Of a stretch of 64,000 nucleotides of DNA, positions 44,152 through 53,311 are shown piece after piece. The translations under genes and the position numbers were made by a program. Under the pieces are notes generated by a model that had not been told where the DNA came from, did no database searches, and worked only from the letters and a program-made list of their open reading frames with translations. The DNA is from Paenibacillus sp. FSL W8-0186. Its GTDB lineage: Bacteria > Bacillota > Bacilli > Paenibacillales > Paenibacillaceae. Each line of letters begins with the position of its first letter. Position 1 is the stretch's first letter. The DNA lies in the NCBI RefSeq assembly GCF_037969765.1, contig NZ_CP150207.1:2907001-2971000 (forward strand), in the 5' to 3' direction.

Positions 44152-44172
44152 TGTAACAAGTGTAGTTACACT
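44152..44172 (-). promoter_or_regulatory. Nested palindromic operator upstream of the Rrf2 regulator
   Basis: AGTGTA-N2-TACACT is a perfect dyad at 44159-44172, and TGTAAC-N7-GTTACA is a second overlapping dyad at 44152-44170. They lie about 20-40 bases before the start codon, in a position for autorepression. Confidence 0.6.
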
Positions 44173-44219
44173 AGTGCCGGATTGTCAATAGGAGGTCGGA
44201 GGCCTGAGACTAATTTGCT

Positions 44220-45005
44220 TTATCTTCCTTCAAACAAATTGCCCAGACCGCCTAAAATACTGCCTTCATCCTTTCGTCCCGAGAAGCGGGCCGCCGAGAG
44301 CACGCGATCGGCCATACGGCTGAACGGCAAGGACTGCACCCACACTTTGCCCGGTCCGCGCAGCGTAGCAAAGAATAGCCCTTCCCCGCCAAACAAGGCT
44401 GACTTGACTCCCTTCACGAACTCGATGTTATAATCGACTCCGGCCGTCATCGCAACCAGACAGCCTGTATCGAGGCGCAGCACTTCGCCCGGCGCGAGGT
44501 TTTTCTCCAGAACGAGACCGCCGGAGTGGACGAACGCCAGCCCGTCTCCTTCAATTTTCTGCATAATAAAGCCCTCGCCCCCGAAGAAGCCAGTGCCGAG
44601 CCGGCGCTGAAACTCAATACCTACCGATACGCCCTTGGCAGCACAGAGAAAGGAATCCTTTTGGCAAATAATTCTCCCGCCCAGCATCTGAAGATCGAGC
44701 GGAATAATTTTGCCCGGATAGGGAGATGCGAAGGTGACACTTTGTCTGTTATAGCCCTCGTTCGAAAAGACGGTCATGAACAAGCCTTCCCCGGTTAGAA
44801 GCCGTTTGCCCGCTCCCATCAGCTTACCGACCAGCCCGCCGCCATTGTCGCTGCCATCGCCAAAAATCGTCTCCATCCGAATGTCCTGATCCATCATCAT
44901 GAAGCTTCCTGCTTCGGCGACTACGCTCTCCCCCTGATCCAGCTGAATTTCGACGCACTGCATTTCGTTGCCATAAATTTCAAAATCGATTTCATGTGCA
45001 TTCAT
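44220..45005 (-). CDS. AIM24-family (TIGR00266-type) protein
   Basis: The 261-residue protein is rich in beta strands and Gly and has the family repeats: [41 protein letters not shown] and [32 protein letters not shown]. The role of this family is unknown; in mitochondria AIM24 acts on membrane organisation. It is cytosolic here with no signal. ATG 45005 follows TTGGAGGGCTGCGT; the longer frame from 45029 includes that site. Confidence 0.88.
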   Translation of the reverse strand: MNAHEIDFEIYGNEMQCVEIQLDQGESVVAEAGSFMMMDQDIRMETIFGDGSDNGGGLVGKLMGAGKRLLTGEGLFMTVFSNEGYNRQSVTFASPYPGKIIPLDLQMLGGRIICQKDSFLCAAKGVSVGIEFQRRLGTGFFGGEGFIMQKIEGDGLAFVHSGGLVLEKNLAPGEVLRLDTGCLVAMTAGVDYNIEFVKGVKSALFGGEGLFFATLRGPGKVWVQSLPFSRMADRVLSAARFSGRKDEGSILGGLGNLFEGR

Positions 45006-45112
45006 ACGCAGCCCTCCAATAATCAACATAATTATAGTTATGTAAACCGAAGATAGCTAAAGCGAAAATCCATTCCGTTTTGCTTATTTCATTATACACC
45101 GTGATCACCGCA

Positions 45113-45155
45113 AAAATAAAAAAGACATCCATTTCTCCGGTAGGAAAAGGATGCC
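45113..45155 (-). terminator. Terminator downstream of the AbrB-like gene
   Basis: An interrupted stem with outer arms CATCC/GGATG and inner TTTC/GAAA (minus strand) is followed by TTTTTTATTTTT. It lies 40 bases after the stop at 45195. Confidence 0.65.
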
Positions 45156-45194
45156 CCGCAGGGGAACCGCATATCATAAATACCCATTCACCTG

Positions 45195-45662
45195 CTACTT
45201 GTATTCTAAAATATCTTGCATCTGCTTGGCCAATTCAATATAAGGACCTTCCGACAGAATATTGAAGGCCAAATGGGTCGCGCGCATGCTGAGCAGCTTA
45301 TCGCCAGGATGCAAACCGAACTGCTGCCATGTCTGGAGAGGAAGCTTGATATAACGGTCCTTGCTCAGCAGCACCCAGCAGAACATGCGCTCCTTAAAGG
45401 TAACGGCCTGCCCTTCGGGAAGGGAGTGGTTCTGCAGCTCAGGCAAGCTCCCAAAAATCGCCGCAAGCGGCGAATTTGGGATCAATTCTTTACAGACGAC
45501 ACTGAAACCCTTCGCCGTATTCCGGCCCGACATTAAGATAATTTTGGAGTTCAACGTGATATTGTATTCCTGCAGGGCCTGATCCGGCAGGCAAAAAGAT
45601 CCGTCAGGAAGTATCGTACTCCATGCGTAGAAGTACTTCCCGCCTTTGGCGGTTACTGCCAT
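45195..45662 (-). CDS. Hypothetical protein with two AbrB/SpoVT-like beta repeats
   Basis: The 155-residue protein begins at ATG 45662 after GGGGGATGATAAGT; the open frame further upstream only shadows the exporter gene. Two related halves are visible: ILPDGSFCLPDQALQEYNITLNSKIILMSG and KDRYIKLPLQTWQQFGLHPGDKLLSMRATHLA are both of the turn-beta-LP-x-helix-GD-x-L type seen in swapped-hairpin AbrB domains (each quoted here as a region, not a fixed motif). I infer a duplicated AbrB-like fold; DNA binding is not shown. It lies 101 bases after the AI-2E exporter gene. Confidence 0.7.
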   Translation of the reverse strand: MAVTAKGGKYFYAWSTILPDGSFCLPDQALQEYNITLNSKIILMSGRNTAKGFSVVCKELIPNSPLAAIFGSLPELQNHSLPEGQAVTFKERMFCWVLLSKDRYIKLPLQTWQQFGLHPGDKLLSMRATHLAFNILSEGPYIELAKQMQDILEYK

Positions 45663-45763
45663 ACTTATCATCCCCCGAGAATTAATGATAGCCTGTAGCA
45701 TCATCATCTCCCAAGGGGATGGAATGGAGATATGACTTTGATCACCATGATCAGGAAATGAGA

Positions 45764-46891
45764 CTAGCGATGCACATCCTCCGAGGCTGGGACAGCCGCC
45801 TGCAGTGATGCGTCCTCCTCGTCCCCCTTCCTGCTGTCCAAATACAATTGATACATGCGCACGATAATGATTTTCGCCATCATATATACGGGAATTGCCA
45901 GAATCATGCCCAGAATGCCCGCGAAGTCGCCGGCGATCAATAACAGAATAATTGTGGTCAGCGGATGGATGTTGATCGTCTTCCCATAAATATACGGGGA
46001 GATCAAATTGCCTTCGATCTGCTGGGAAACTACGACGATCACGATGACCCAAATTACCATCGATGTAGATTCAGTAAATGCCACGATCACACAGGGAATA
46101 GCCCCCAGGAACGGACCGAAGTAAGGGATGAAATTGAACAGCGCCCCGACGATGGCCAGCAGCAGCGGATAAGGCAAACCGATCAGCCAAAAGCCGACAA
46201 AACCCATGACAGCCAGCAGTACAGCGCTAATCATTCGCCCGGCAATAAAACCTTTGAGCCCGTTATCGATTTCGTGGATAACCTGCTCGCCGTCACGCCG
46301 ATAACGCTTCGGTAGCATCCGCGTCAAGGTTGGGGTCACCCGGTCATCCTGCTTCAGCATGTAGTATAGAAGGATCGGCGCCGTTCCCACGACGATGAAG
46401 AAATCATTCAGAAAAGTGACGACATGGGAGATCGATTTAGTGGCCGCTTCAATCACGGAGTTGATATACTCTGTTAACTTGTTCGATATTTGCGCGTTCT
46501 GTTCACTGAACATGGAGAACAGCCGGGATTGCCGGATTTCATTGAACTGGGCTTGCAGCTCGCGAAGCAGCAGCGGCACATTATTCACGAAATCGGTCAC
46601 CTGCTTCTGCAGCGGAGGCCACACAACGATCAGAAAGACCGTAACCACGCCAGCAAACAGCAAGTAGATGGCCAGAATGGACAGCATCCGGTTCCAGCCT
46701 TTCCGTTCCAGAAACTGCACAATCGGCCGGAGCAAATAATACAAAAATCCCGACAGCATAACCGGCACAATTAGAATATTAATTAAAGTAACGAGCGGAA
46801 TAAAAATAAAGCTAACCTTGGACAATAATAAAATGATCGTCAGAACCATGATGATGCCAAGGCAGATACGGTAAAACGGCTTTTGCAGCAA
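45764..46891 (-). CDS. AI-2E family transporter (TqsA/YtvI-like membrane protein)
   Basis: The 375-residue protein has seven to eight hydrophobic segments with the cytoplasmic-facing helix region ELQAQFNEIRQSRLFSMF and the conserved late section ALFNFIPYFGPFLGAIPC, IEGNLISPYIYGKTINIHPL. The family includes exporters for autoinducer-2 and sodium/proton exchangers, so the substrate is open. It starts with TTG at 46891, six to seven bases after GGGGAGGAG. Its tail after about 350 is charged. Confidence 0.9.
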   Translation of the reverse strand: MLQKPFYRICLGIIMVLTIILLLSKVSFIFIPLVTLINILIVPVMLSGFLYYLLRPIVQFLERKGWNRMLSILAIYLLFAGVVTVFLIVVWPPLQKQVTDFVNNVPLLLRELQAQFNEIRQSRLFSMFSEQNAQISNKLTEYINSVIEAATKSISHVVTFLNDFFIVVGTAPILLYYMLKQDDRVTPTLTRMLPKRYRRDGEQVIHEIDNGLKGFIAGRMISAVLLAVMGFVGFWLIGLPYPLLLAIVGALFNFIPYFGPFLGAIPCVIVAFTESTSMVIWVIVIVVVSQQIEGNLISPYIYGKTINIHPLTTIILLLIAGDFAGILGMILAIPVYMMAKIIIVRMYQLYLDSRKGDEEDASLQAAVPASEDVHR

Positions 46892-46942
46892 GCAATCTCC
46901 TCCCCTTCGGACAGTGTAAAGTCGCCGCTTGTCGCCTCCTCC

Positions 46943-47212
46943 TTATTCGGCTGGCAGCGTATCCCATGCCGCATCCAGCAGCCGGTCAAACATTTCGTCA
47001 TCCTCTTCGATCCTTGCATCGACGAGCAGGAATTGCTCCTCAATCCCGGATTCATCCGCATAATGCAGACTGTAGTCCCAATCGTCCCCCTTCTTGCTGA
47101 AGAACGTAATTTCGTAATTGGCTTTATGCGATGCAACTTTAAAAATCGTTTTGCCTATGTAAGTGCCATCCTCCTGCCGTTGCATTTGTGCTTCAACGAT
47201 GTGCAGCTCCAT
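46943..47212 (-). CDS. Small acidic hypothetical protein
   Basis: The 89-residue protein is acidic and predicted alpha/beta: GTYIGKTIFKVASHKANYEITFF then a C-terminal helix EEDDEMFDRLLDAAWDTLP. AGAGGAGAGACGTCAGA precedes the ATG. It is 51 bases upstream of the exporter gene on the same strand and likely co-transcribed. I do not recognise the family. Confidence 0.75.
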   Translation of the reverse strand: MELHIVEAQMQRQEDGTYIGKTIFKVASHKANYEITFFSKKGDDWDYSLHYADESGIEEQFLLVDARIEEDDEMFDRLLDAAWDTLPAE

Positions 47213-47394
47213 TCTGACGTCTCTCCTCTGCTCTATTAATTTTGTTGCGAAGAACGGTGTGAATTTTGTTAAAATTGCTCTATAATCGGTATACCTGCGC
47301 TAACCTTCGGCCAAGCCAAAGGCTTGCTCAGCTTTATTTATCGTAACATGTTTTGTTTCAATTTCAAGAAGTCTATATTGAGGTGCATACCAAA

Positions 47395-48750
47395 GTGCTT
47401 AAGCGCAAAAAAAAGCAAGATTCACTATCCCCTGCCAAAGTATTAACTTTTGGATTTACCCTTATTATCGTCATCGGCACGTTTCTGCTGTCCCTCGGGC
47501 CTGCCTCGGCGAGCGGCCAGAAGCTCGGTCTGGTGGACGCATTTTTTATGGCGACGTCAGCCGTCTGCGTAACCGGGCTGGTTGTGGTCGATCCGGCAAC
47601 GCAATTTTCGCTATTCGGCGAACTCACGTTAATCATTCTTACCCAAATCGGCGGCTTGGGATTTATGACGATGGGAACCTTAATCGCTCTCGCCTTCAAC
47701 CGGCGCATTTCCCTGCGCGACCGCCTGGTGCTTCAGGAGGCGATGAAGCAGAACACGCTGGAAGGACTCGTCTCACTGATTCGGCGGGTGGCGATTTACT
47801 CCTTTGTCATCGAATCGGCCGGAGCTCTGCTGCTAGCCATAAGATGGTCTTTTGATATGCCTCTGGGTCAGGCGCTCTATTATGGAGTATTTCACAGTAT
47901 TTCAATTTTTAATAACGCAGGGTTTGACTTGTTCGGAGCGGTACATGGTCCTTATAGCGGACTTTCCGCTTACGTCAGCGATCCCTTTGTCAATATTGTG
48001 GTCATCGTCCTGATCGTGCTTGGCGGCATCGGCTTCATCGTACTGGCAGACTTGCTGTCGTTCCGTACAACTCGCAGGCTGTCCTTGCATTCCAAAGTCG
48101 TGCTCACCGTATCAGGGATTCTTATCATCGCCGGTTCGCTGCTTATTTTTGTGATGGAGGTATTCAAATCTCCCGCATTTCAGGAGCTGTCGCTGACGGA
48201 TCAGATTTTTGCAGCGGTATTCCACTCCGTGAGCGCACGTTCCGGCGGAGTGTCGACCCTAAGCGTGTCGGACATGCAGCAATCGACCCAGTTCCTGCTT
48301 CTGCTGCTGATGTTCATCGGGGCCGCGCCAGGCTCTACAGGAGGCGGAATCAAAGTAACCGTGTTCGCCATCCTCATCGGCGCAATGTATTCCATGCTGC
48401 GGGGCAAAGAAGATATTGTATTCTTTCGCAAACGTCTGTCCAAAGAGTCCATTCTGCGGGCGATCACGCAGACTTGGCTGGCTCTGTTTCTTGTGATCCT
48501 TACTGCCATGATCCTATCCGCCGTGGAAGACCGGGCCTTTCTCGCGCTTCTATTTGAGACAACCTCGGCGTTCGCGACCTCCGGTCTGAGCCTGGACGTG
48601 ACGACGAAGCTGACAGATTTCAGCAAAGTGGTGCTCGGACTCGTGATGTTCCTCGGCCGGATTGGACCGCTGACTCTAGTATACGCTTTGACTCCTAAAT
48701 CCAAAAAGGAGCTGTTTCGTTATCCAGAAGGCGATTTTATCATCGGATAA
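47395..48750 (+). CDS. ktrB: Ktr/Trk-type potassium uptake membrane subunit
   Basis: The 451-residue protein has four M1-P-M2 repeats with selectivity-filter loops at SAVCVTGLVV, FNNAGF, SARSGGVSTL and FATSGLSLD, and the intramembrane gate region GAAPGSTGGGIKV. It takes up potassium with a cytoplasmic KtrA-type regulator, which is not in this window. The start is uncertain: GTG 47395 has GAGGTG nine bases upstream and gives MLKRKKKQDS as in homologs; TTG 47353 and GTG 47383 are weaker options. Confidence 0.92.
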   Translation: MLKRKKKQDSLSPAKVLTFGFTLIIVIGTFLLSLGPASASGQKLGLVDAFFMATSAVCVTGLVVVDPATQFSLFGELTLIILTQIGGLGFMTMGTLIALAFNRRISLRDRLVLQEAMKQNTLEGLVSLIRRVAIYSFVIESAGALLLAIRWSFDMPLGQALYYGVFHSISIFNNAGFDLFGAVHGPYSGLSAYVSDPFVNIVVIVLIVLGGIGFIVLADLLSFRTTRRLSLHSKVVLTVSGILIIAGSLLIFVMEVFKSPAFQELSLTDQIFAAVFHSVSARSGGVSTLSVSDMQQSTQFLLLLLMFIGAAPGSTGGGIKVTVFAILIGAMYSMLRGKEDIVFFRKRLSKESILRAITQTWLALFLVILTAMILSAVEDRAFLALLFETTSAFATSGLSLDVTTKLTDFSKVVLGLVMFLGRIGPLTLVYALTPKSKKELFRYPEGDFIIG

Positions 48751-48856
48751 TGGAATCATGCCTAGAACTGACCCGCTCGCTTGGATACACTTTCCGTTTC
48801 GTAGTACAATATAAGGTAGCTAGAATTATCTATGTCACTATGGAGGAGTTACAAAT

Positions 48857-50089
48857 ATGACTGATTTCGATCTGAAATTGCAGAAATATGCGGAGCTAGC
48901 CGTCAAGATTGGTGTTCAAATCCAGAAAGGGCAGAATCTGATCATTAATGCGACGATTGATTCCGCTGAATTGGTCCGTCTGATCGTGAAGGAGGCTTAC
49001 AACGAAGGGGCCCGCTTTGTGAAAGTCAATTGGAGCGACGATACGGTTACCCGCCTGCGCTATGATATGGCTGCGGACGATTCTTTCCTCGACGAGCCAA
49101 AATGGTATGCCGGAGAAATGCTGGAATACGTAGAGAACAATGCAGCCGTGCTGCATGTCATTTCCTCGGATCCGGATTTGTTGAACGGAGTACCAACGGA
49201 GCGTCTGACCAATCACCAGAAAACCTATTCCAAAGCAATGACTAAATATCGCCAGCTCCAAATGGCTAACTTCTTCACCTGGTCAATCGTTGCTGTCCCT
49301 TCCAAAGCATGGGCTGCCAAAGTATTTCCGAATCTGCCGGAAGACCAGCAGGTCCCTGCGCTATGGGAAGCGATCTTCCGCACCGTACGCGTAGACCAGC
49401 CTGATCCGGTCGCAGCTTGGAAGGAGCATATCGCGAACTTGAGCCAGAAAGCGGATTACCTTAATCGCAAGAAGTTCCAGAAGCTGCATTATGTCGCTCC
49501 AGGAACGGATTTGACGATCGAGCTTCCGGCTGACCACTTATGGGTAGCTGCAGAGAGCGATAACGATAAAGGCGTCAGCTTCTTGGCGAATTTGCCTACC
49601 GAGGAAGTCTTCACCGCCCCGCTGAAAACCGGTGTCAACGGCACGGTATCCAGCACGAAACCGCTGAGCTACAGCGGCAATATCATCGATAAGTTCTCCT
49701 TAACCTTCGAGAATGGCAAAATCGTCGGCTATAAGGCCGAGCAAGGTGAAGCGACCCTGAAGCAGCTTGTAGAGATGGATGAGGGCGCAAGCTACCTCGG
49801 TGAGGTAGCTTTGGTACCGCACGGGTCGCCAATTTCCCAATCCGGCCTCCTGTTCTACAATACCTTGTTCGACGAGAATGCCTCTAACCATTTGGCCATC
49901 GGCGCAGGGTATGCCTTTACGCTGAACGGCGGCACGACCATGTCGCAGGAGCAGCTGCAGGAAGCTGGCCTGAACCAAAGCCTGGTTCATGTAGACTTCA
50001 TGATCGGCTCCGGGGAAATGGACATTTACGGCATTTCAGCAGACGGCGAACAGGAGCAAATTTTCGCCAAAGGCAATTGGGCGATCTAA
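48857..50089 (+). CDS. M29-family aminopeptidase (AmpS/aminopeptidase T)
   Basis: The 410-residue metallopeptidase has the M29 ligands: Glu in LPTEEVFTAP, Glu in MDEGASYLGEVALV, His in NASNHLAIG, and His/Asp in VHVDFMIGSGEMDI. It removes N-terminal residues from peptides in the cytoplasm with two metal ions. TGGAGGAGTTACAAAT precedes the ATG; terminator follows. Single gene. Confidence 0.93.
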   Translation: MTDFDLKLQKYAELAVKIGVQIQKGQNLIINATIDSAELVRLIVKEAYNEGARFVKVNWSDDTVTRLRYDMAADDSFLDEPKWYAGEMLEYVENNAAVLHVISSDPDLLNGVPTERLTNHQKTYSKAMTKYRQLQMANFFTWSIVAVPSKAWAAKVFPNLPEDQQVPALWEAIFRTVRVDQPDPVAAWKEHIANLSQKADYLNRKKFQKLHYVAPGTDLTIELPADHLWVAAESDNDKGVSFLANLPTEEVFTAPLKTGVNGTVSSTKPLSYSGNIIDKFSLTFENGKIVGYKAEQGEATLKQLVEMDEGASYLGEVALVPHGSPISQSGLLFYNTLFDENASNHLAIGAGYAFTLNGGTTMSQEQLQEAGLNQSLVHVDFMIGSGEMDIYGISADGEQEQIFAKGNWAI

Positions 50090-50111
50090 TCTTTCGCCAT
50101 TTGAAGGGAAA

Positions 50112-50158
50112 AAGAGCCAAGCCGGCGCATCTTTGCGCTTGCTTGGCTCTTCGCTTCT
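50112..50158 (+). terminator. Terminator of the aminopeptidase gene
   Basis: Arms AAGAGCCAAGC and GCTTGGCTCTT, with an inner CGCA/TGCG, form a long hairpin at 50112-50151 followed by CGCTTCTT. It also ends the minus-strand small gene poorly. Confidence 0.75.
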
Positions 50159-50176
50159 TGGGCACTGATTCGCTTA

Positions 50177-50377
50177 TCAATCGAGAATCATTGCAACCAA
50201 TACGGAAATGACAATAACGGAAGCGGCGTACATCACCGTAAGCCCTACGATATTTTTCGTCGTCCGCTTATCATAATTGGGGTTGCCTGTCCGGTTCTGT
50301 TTAGATGCCCCCACCCATAGCGTCCCTATTCCTGCGATTATGACCAGAGCGATAATAACAACATACATCCAGCTCAC
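50177..50377 (-). CDS. Small two-helix membrane protein
   Basis: The 66-residue protein has an N-terminal (YVVIIALVIIAGIGTLWV) and a C-terminal (IVGLTVMYAASVIVISVLVA) membrane segment joined by a basic, Asn-rich loop. It starts with GTG at 50377, nine bases after GAGGAGG. It may share a transcript with the MFS gene 48 bases upstream. Function unknown. Confidence 0.75.
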   Translation of the reverse strand: MSWMYVVIIALVIIAGIGTLWVGASKQNRTGNPNYDKRTTKNIVGLTVMYAASVIVISVLVAMILD

Positions 50378-50425
50378 GATTGGTTACCTCCTCTGCAGCA
50401 TCCTGCATTGATTATGACAAATGTC

Positions 50426-51616
50426 TCAGGCTTCGGCAATACGTTTTGCACGAAATCGTTCGATAAAGATAGCCGAAATGCTAAGAATCAAGAGCAGGGC
50501 GACGAACGCGGACAGCAGCCAGGCGGATGTATCCGCTCCGACGACGTCCATGCTTTTGCCCATAGCGAGCGGCAGAGCCGCCCCTCCTGTCCCCCCTGCA
50601 GCGATAAGGATGCTAGGCGTAGACTCCTCGGCCCCAGGCAGCAGCTTGCTGGCGAATACAAGGGCGATCGAGAACAGCCCCGACATGAACAGTCCGAACA
50701 GCAAAATAAGAACGAACATTACTGATAACTGCCCAGTAATGGCAAACAGCGATATGAGCACCAGGCTAGCAGCACAGCTCCACAGCACATAACGGCCGTA
50801 GGAAATGCGCTCTGCAATGACCCCGCAGAATACGCGGCCTACCGTCATGGCCATCCAGAACAAGGTAACACTGAGGGCAGCAGTCGATTTGTCGGTCCCC
50901 AGCTTCTCTATTAGCAAGGATGGCAGAAAGTTAACAAAGCTCATTTCCGTACCGACGTAAAGGAAGAAGAAGATCGTAAAGACGGCAAGCAGCAGCCCCC
51001 GTACTCCCTGGTACTGTGCTAACAGTGCCCCCTTCTTCTCCCGTTTGGCTTCCTTCGCATTCAGCAAATCGTTTAATTCTCCAAAGTCACTCTTCGTCCA
51101 GGCCAGCAGCATCAGCAAAGCCGACAAAGCGATAAAAAGGAAGGAAAAACGCCACATTTCCGTCCGGATCAGCCAGCCAGCGATCAGCGGCATGACCAAG
51201 GCTCCGACCCCGAAAAATACCTCGAGCTTACTCATCGCAACGGCCGTGCCTTCTTTTACCGCTACGATAATCAGCGTGCCGATAACGGCTTCGATCATGC
51301 CAAATCCGAATCCGGCAACCGTCCCGACCACATACATCCATTCCCACGGAAGCAGCATCGTGTAGCAAACTTCGGCGATGCAAAGCATCCCTGTCGCGAT
51401 GATCAGCCCTGTTCTTTTACCAAAATTGGATATAAGCAGCGGTGAAACAAGCACCCCTACCAGAAAACCGGCAAACTGCGCAAAAATCAGGCTTCCGCCG
51501 GCCGTGTACTCCTTGCCGTAATGCTCAAGCAGGTTAGGCATAATCGACCCGACGACGACGTGCGCTAGACCGATTAGCAAATACGCCCAACAACCCATCC
51601 AAATTAAGCGTTTCAT
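50426..51616 (-). CDS. Major facilitator superfamily transporter
   Basis: The 396-residue protein has 12 predicted membrane helices with the loop 2-3 element SPLLISNFGKRTGL and a long central cytoplasmic loop (about 185-205, KSDFGELNDLLNAKEAKREKK). The second half has VGRVFCGVIAERISYG. The profile suits FucP/FPR1-like or sugar-efflux MFS members; substrate unknown. I chose ATG 51616, although the GGAGAGGAG site is 14 bases away. Confidence 0.88.
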   Translation of the reverse strand: MKRLIWMGCWAYLLIGLAHVVVGSIMPNLLEHYGKEYTAGGSLIFAQFAGFLVGVLVSPLLISNFGKRTGLIIATGMLCIAEVCYTMLLPWEWMYVVGTVAGFGFGMIEAVIGTLIIVAVKEGTAVAMSKLEVFFGVGALVMPLIAGWLIRTEMWRFSFLFIALSALLMLLAWTKSDFGELNDLLNAKEAKREKKGALLAQYQGVRGLLLAVFTIFFFLYVGTEMSFVNFLPSLLIEKLGTDKSTAALSVTLFWMAMTVGRVFCGVIAERISYGRYVLWSCAASLVLISLFAITGQLSVMFVLILLFGLFMSGLFSIALVFASKLLPGAEESTPSILIAAGGTGGAALPLAMGKSMDVVGADTSAWLLSAFVALLLILSISAIFIERFRAKRIAEA

Positions 51617-51851
51617 GTTTAATGCTAAGCTCCTCTCCCGATGCACCTATTTAATATGTATGACATCCAACTACTCTATTGTAGATTAAAGTAACAGGCG
51701 CGTCACCACCCTGCTGATGAACAACTGAAAGATTCACAATTCAGTGTAAGTTTTCATGTAGAGGGAAAAGATTCCTCTTCCGCCAGAAATCATGTAGAAT
51801 GCTTATAGATGAATATGAAAAACCGTTAGGGGAACCGGAGAGGAGAAAATC

Positions 51852-52466
51852 ATGTCGGAACGCCTGAAATGGTTGCTCGTCGCTGATTTTTACGACTTAG
51901 CCGAGAGCGTTCAGGAAGAAATTTATTATGCTTTCTACGATCTTGTCTATGGATCAGTTTATTATATGATCAAAGATCATCAAACCAGCGAAGATATTAT
52001 ACAGGAAGCTTTCCTTAAAGTCGTTGCGAGCAAGCCTGCCTTCGACAGTGAAGTCGGGATGAAATCCTGGCTGAAAGTCGTTACGCGGAATACGGCCATC
52101 AATTTTTTAAGAAAAAGCAAAAAGTACCGTAACCATTTGGATGCGGATAGTGTTTATATAGAAATAGATCCATTCATCAACCCCACCGGCTCCGTTGAGC
52201 AAATCGTGGAAACGAAACTAATGGAAGAAGCCATCATCGATTACTTACATAAACTTAAGCCGGAATACCGCTTACTGATGGAATACCGTTGGAAACTGGG
52301 GCTGAGCTATAAAGAAATCGCCGAAAGGCTCCATATTAGCGAAGATGTTGTTAGACAGCGATTGCACCGTACGCGAGAAGGAATCAAAAAAATGCTGTAT
52401 AAAGAGTGGGGTGACCATATTGAAACGAAGCAGTCCCCGCGAAGCCGTATATCCCGCGGAGTTTAA
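51852..52466 (+). CDS. ECF-type RNA polymerase sigma factor
   Basis: The 204-residue sigma factor has region 2 (YDLVYGSVYYMIKDHQTSEDIIQEAFLKV and WLKVVTRNTAINFLRKSKK) and region 4 (LKPEYRLLMEYRWKLGLSYKEIAERLHISEDVVRQRLHRTRE, both given as regions). It lacks regions 1 and 3, as group IV factors do. GGAGAGGAGAAAATC precedes the ATG. The next gene, starting inside its 3' end, is the likely anti-sigma factor, so it should respond to a cell-envelope signal. Confidence 0.92.
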   Translation: MSERLKWLLVADFYDLAESVQEEIYYAFYDLVYGSVYYMIKDHQTSEDIIQEAFLKVVASKPAFDSEVGMKSWLKVVTRNTAINFLRKSKKYRNHLDADSVYIEIDPFINPTGSVEQIVETKLMEEAIIDYLHKLKPEYRLLMEYRWKLGLSYKEIAERLHISEDVVRQRLHRTREGIKKMLYKEWGDHIETKQSPRSRISRGV

Positions 52467-53265
52467 CATACTGTTTGATGAAGCCTTTGACGAGGCAACC
52501 AAGCAGCTTCCTCCCTATACCAACGCTTATAAGCAACAATCCTGGAATGCATTACAGCCAAAGCTCATGAAGCAGGTTAGACGCCGCAAACGCTGGAAAT
52601 GGCTGCGCCGTTACGAGGTCATTGCTTTGGTTGCCGCATTTATGCTGTTTAGCGCAATTCTGTTCACGCCGCCAATCGTGACGGAAGCAGTCTCCCCTAT
52701 TTATCAGGAATTGAGGAGCTGGGGCAACGGCATGAGCCAGATCATTTTTGGCAAAGGGCGGCATCCGGACCAAAGCGGCGTAACATATGCGCTGAATGCT
52801 TCCTATGACGAAGCAGACGTCAGCCAGCCGCCATGTCCGAAAGTATTTCCGTTGTCCATGAAGACGCAGCTGAACGATTTAAGGGAGAGCCTCCCTTTTT
52901 CGCTTCCTAAGATCACCTATATGCCTAGAGGATATATATTTAATTCGGCAGAACCAATTACCGCAAAGGGCTCTGCCCTTGGACCCGCGGGGAGCGGACA
53001 GATCGAAGGCGTATATTTGCTGTTCGAAACGCGGCACAACCAGCAATTGACCATGATGTTCAAGACGCTGAAGGAGGACGAGATCATCCGCATGCCCTAT
53101 GAAGAGAACATCGAGACGGTGACCTTGAACAATGGCACCATCGCTTATTTTACTCCGGGGAAAACGCAACAAATTACCTTCATGATCGGCGATATCTACT
53201 TCATGGCTGCAGGCGGTTTGGATAAAGAAGATCTTCTGAAAATCGCAAATGGCCTAGATATATAA
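52420..53265 (+). CDS. Membrane-anchored anti-sigma factor with DUF4367-like outer domain
   Basis: The 281-residue protein has a cytoplasmic N-terminus (1-75), one membrane segment (YEVIALVAAFMLFSAILF) and an outside domain with PKITYMPRGYIF, VYLLFETRHNQQL, NGTIAYFTPG and ITFMIGDIYFMAAGGL, a DUF4367 pattern. It begins with TTG at 52420 behind GTGGGGTG and overlaps the sigma gene by 47 bases, so the pair is translationally coupled. It probably holds the sigma factor at the membrane. Confidence 0.83.
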   Translation: MKRSSPREAVYPAEFNILFDEAFDEATKQLPPYTNAYKQQSWNALQPKLMKQVRRRKRWKWLRRYEVIALVAAFMLFSAILFTPPIVTEAVSPIYQELRSWGNGMSQIIFGKGRHPDQSGVTYALNASYDEADVSQPPCPKVFPLSMKTQLNDLRESLPFSLPKITYMPRGYIFNSAEPITAKGSALGPAGSGQIEGVYLLFETRHNQQLTMMFKTLKEDEIIRMPYEENIETVTLNNGTIAYFTPGKTQQITFMIGDIYFMAAGGLDKEDLLKIANGLDI

Positions 53266-53268
53266 GAA

Positions 53269-53296
53269 AGGGTGCCCTTTCGGGCACCCTTCTTCT
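53269..53296. terminator. Terminator between convergent genes (sigma operon and CBS protein)
   Basis: Stem AGGGTGCCC/GGGCACCCT with a 4-base loop and TCTTCT tail on the plus strand; on the minus strand it is followed by TTTCTTATAT, so it may act both ways. Confidence 0.8.
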
Positions 53297-53311
53297 CCGT
53301 TGTTATCTATG

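Noticed and set aside
45663..46052. N-terminal extension of the AbrB-like protein
   Set aside because: It overlaps the exporter gene in another frame and is His/Arg/Gly-rich; a strong ribosome site marks the start at 45662.
47281..47345. Possible c-di-AMP riboswitch before ktrB
   Set aside because: The leader is short, with only a small AAGCC/GGCTT hairpin and none of the conserved ydaO motifs.
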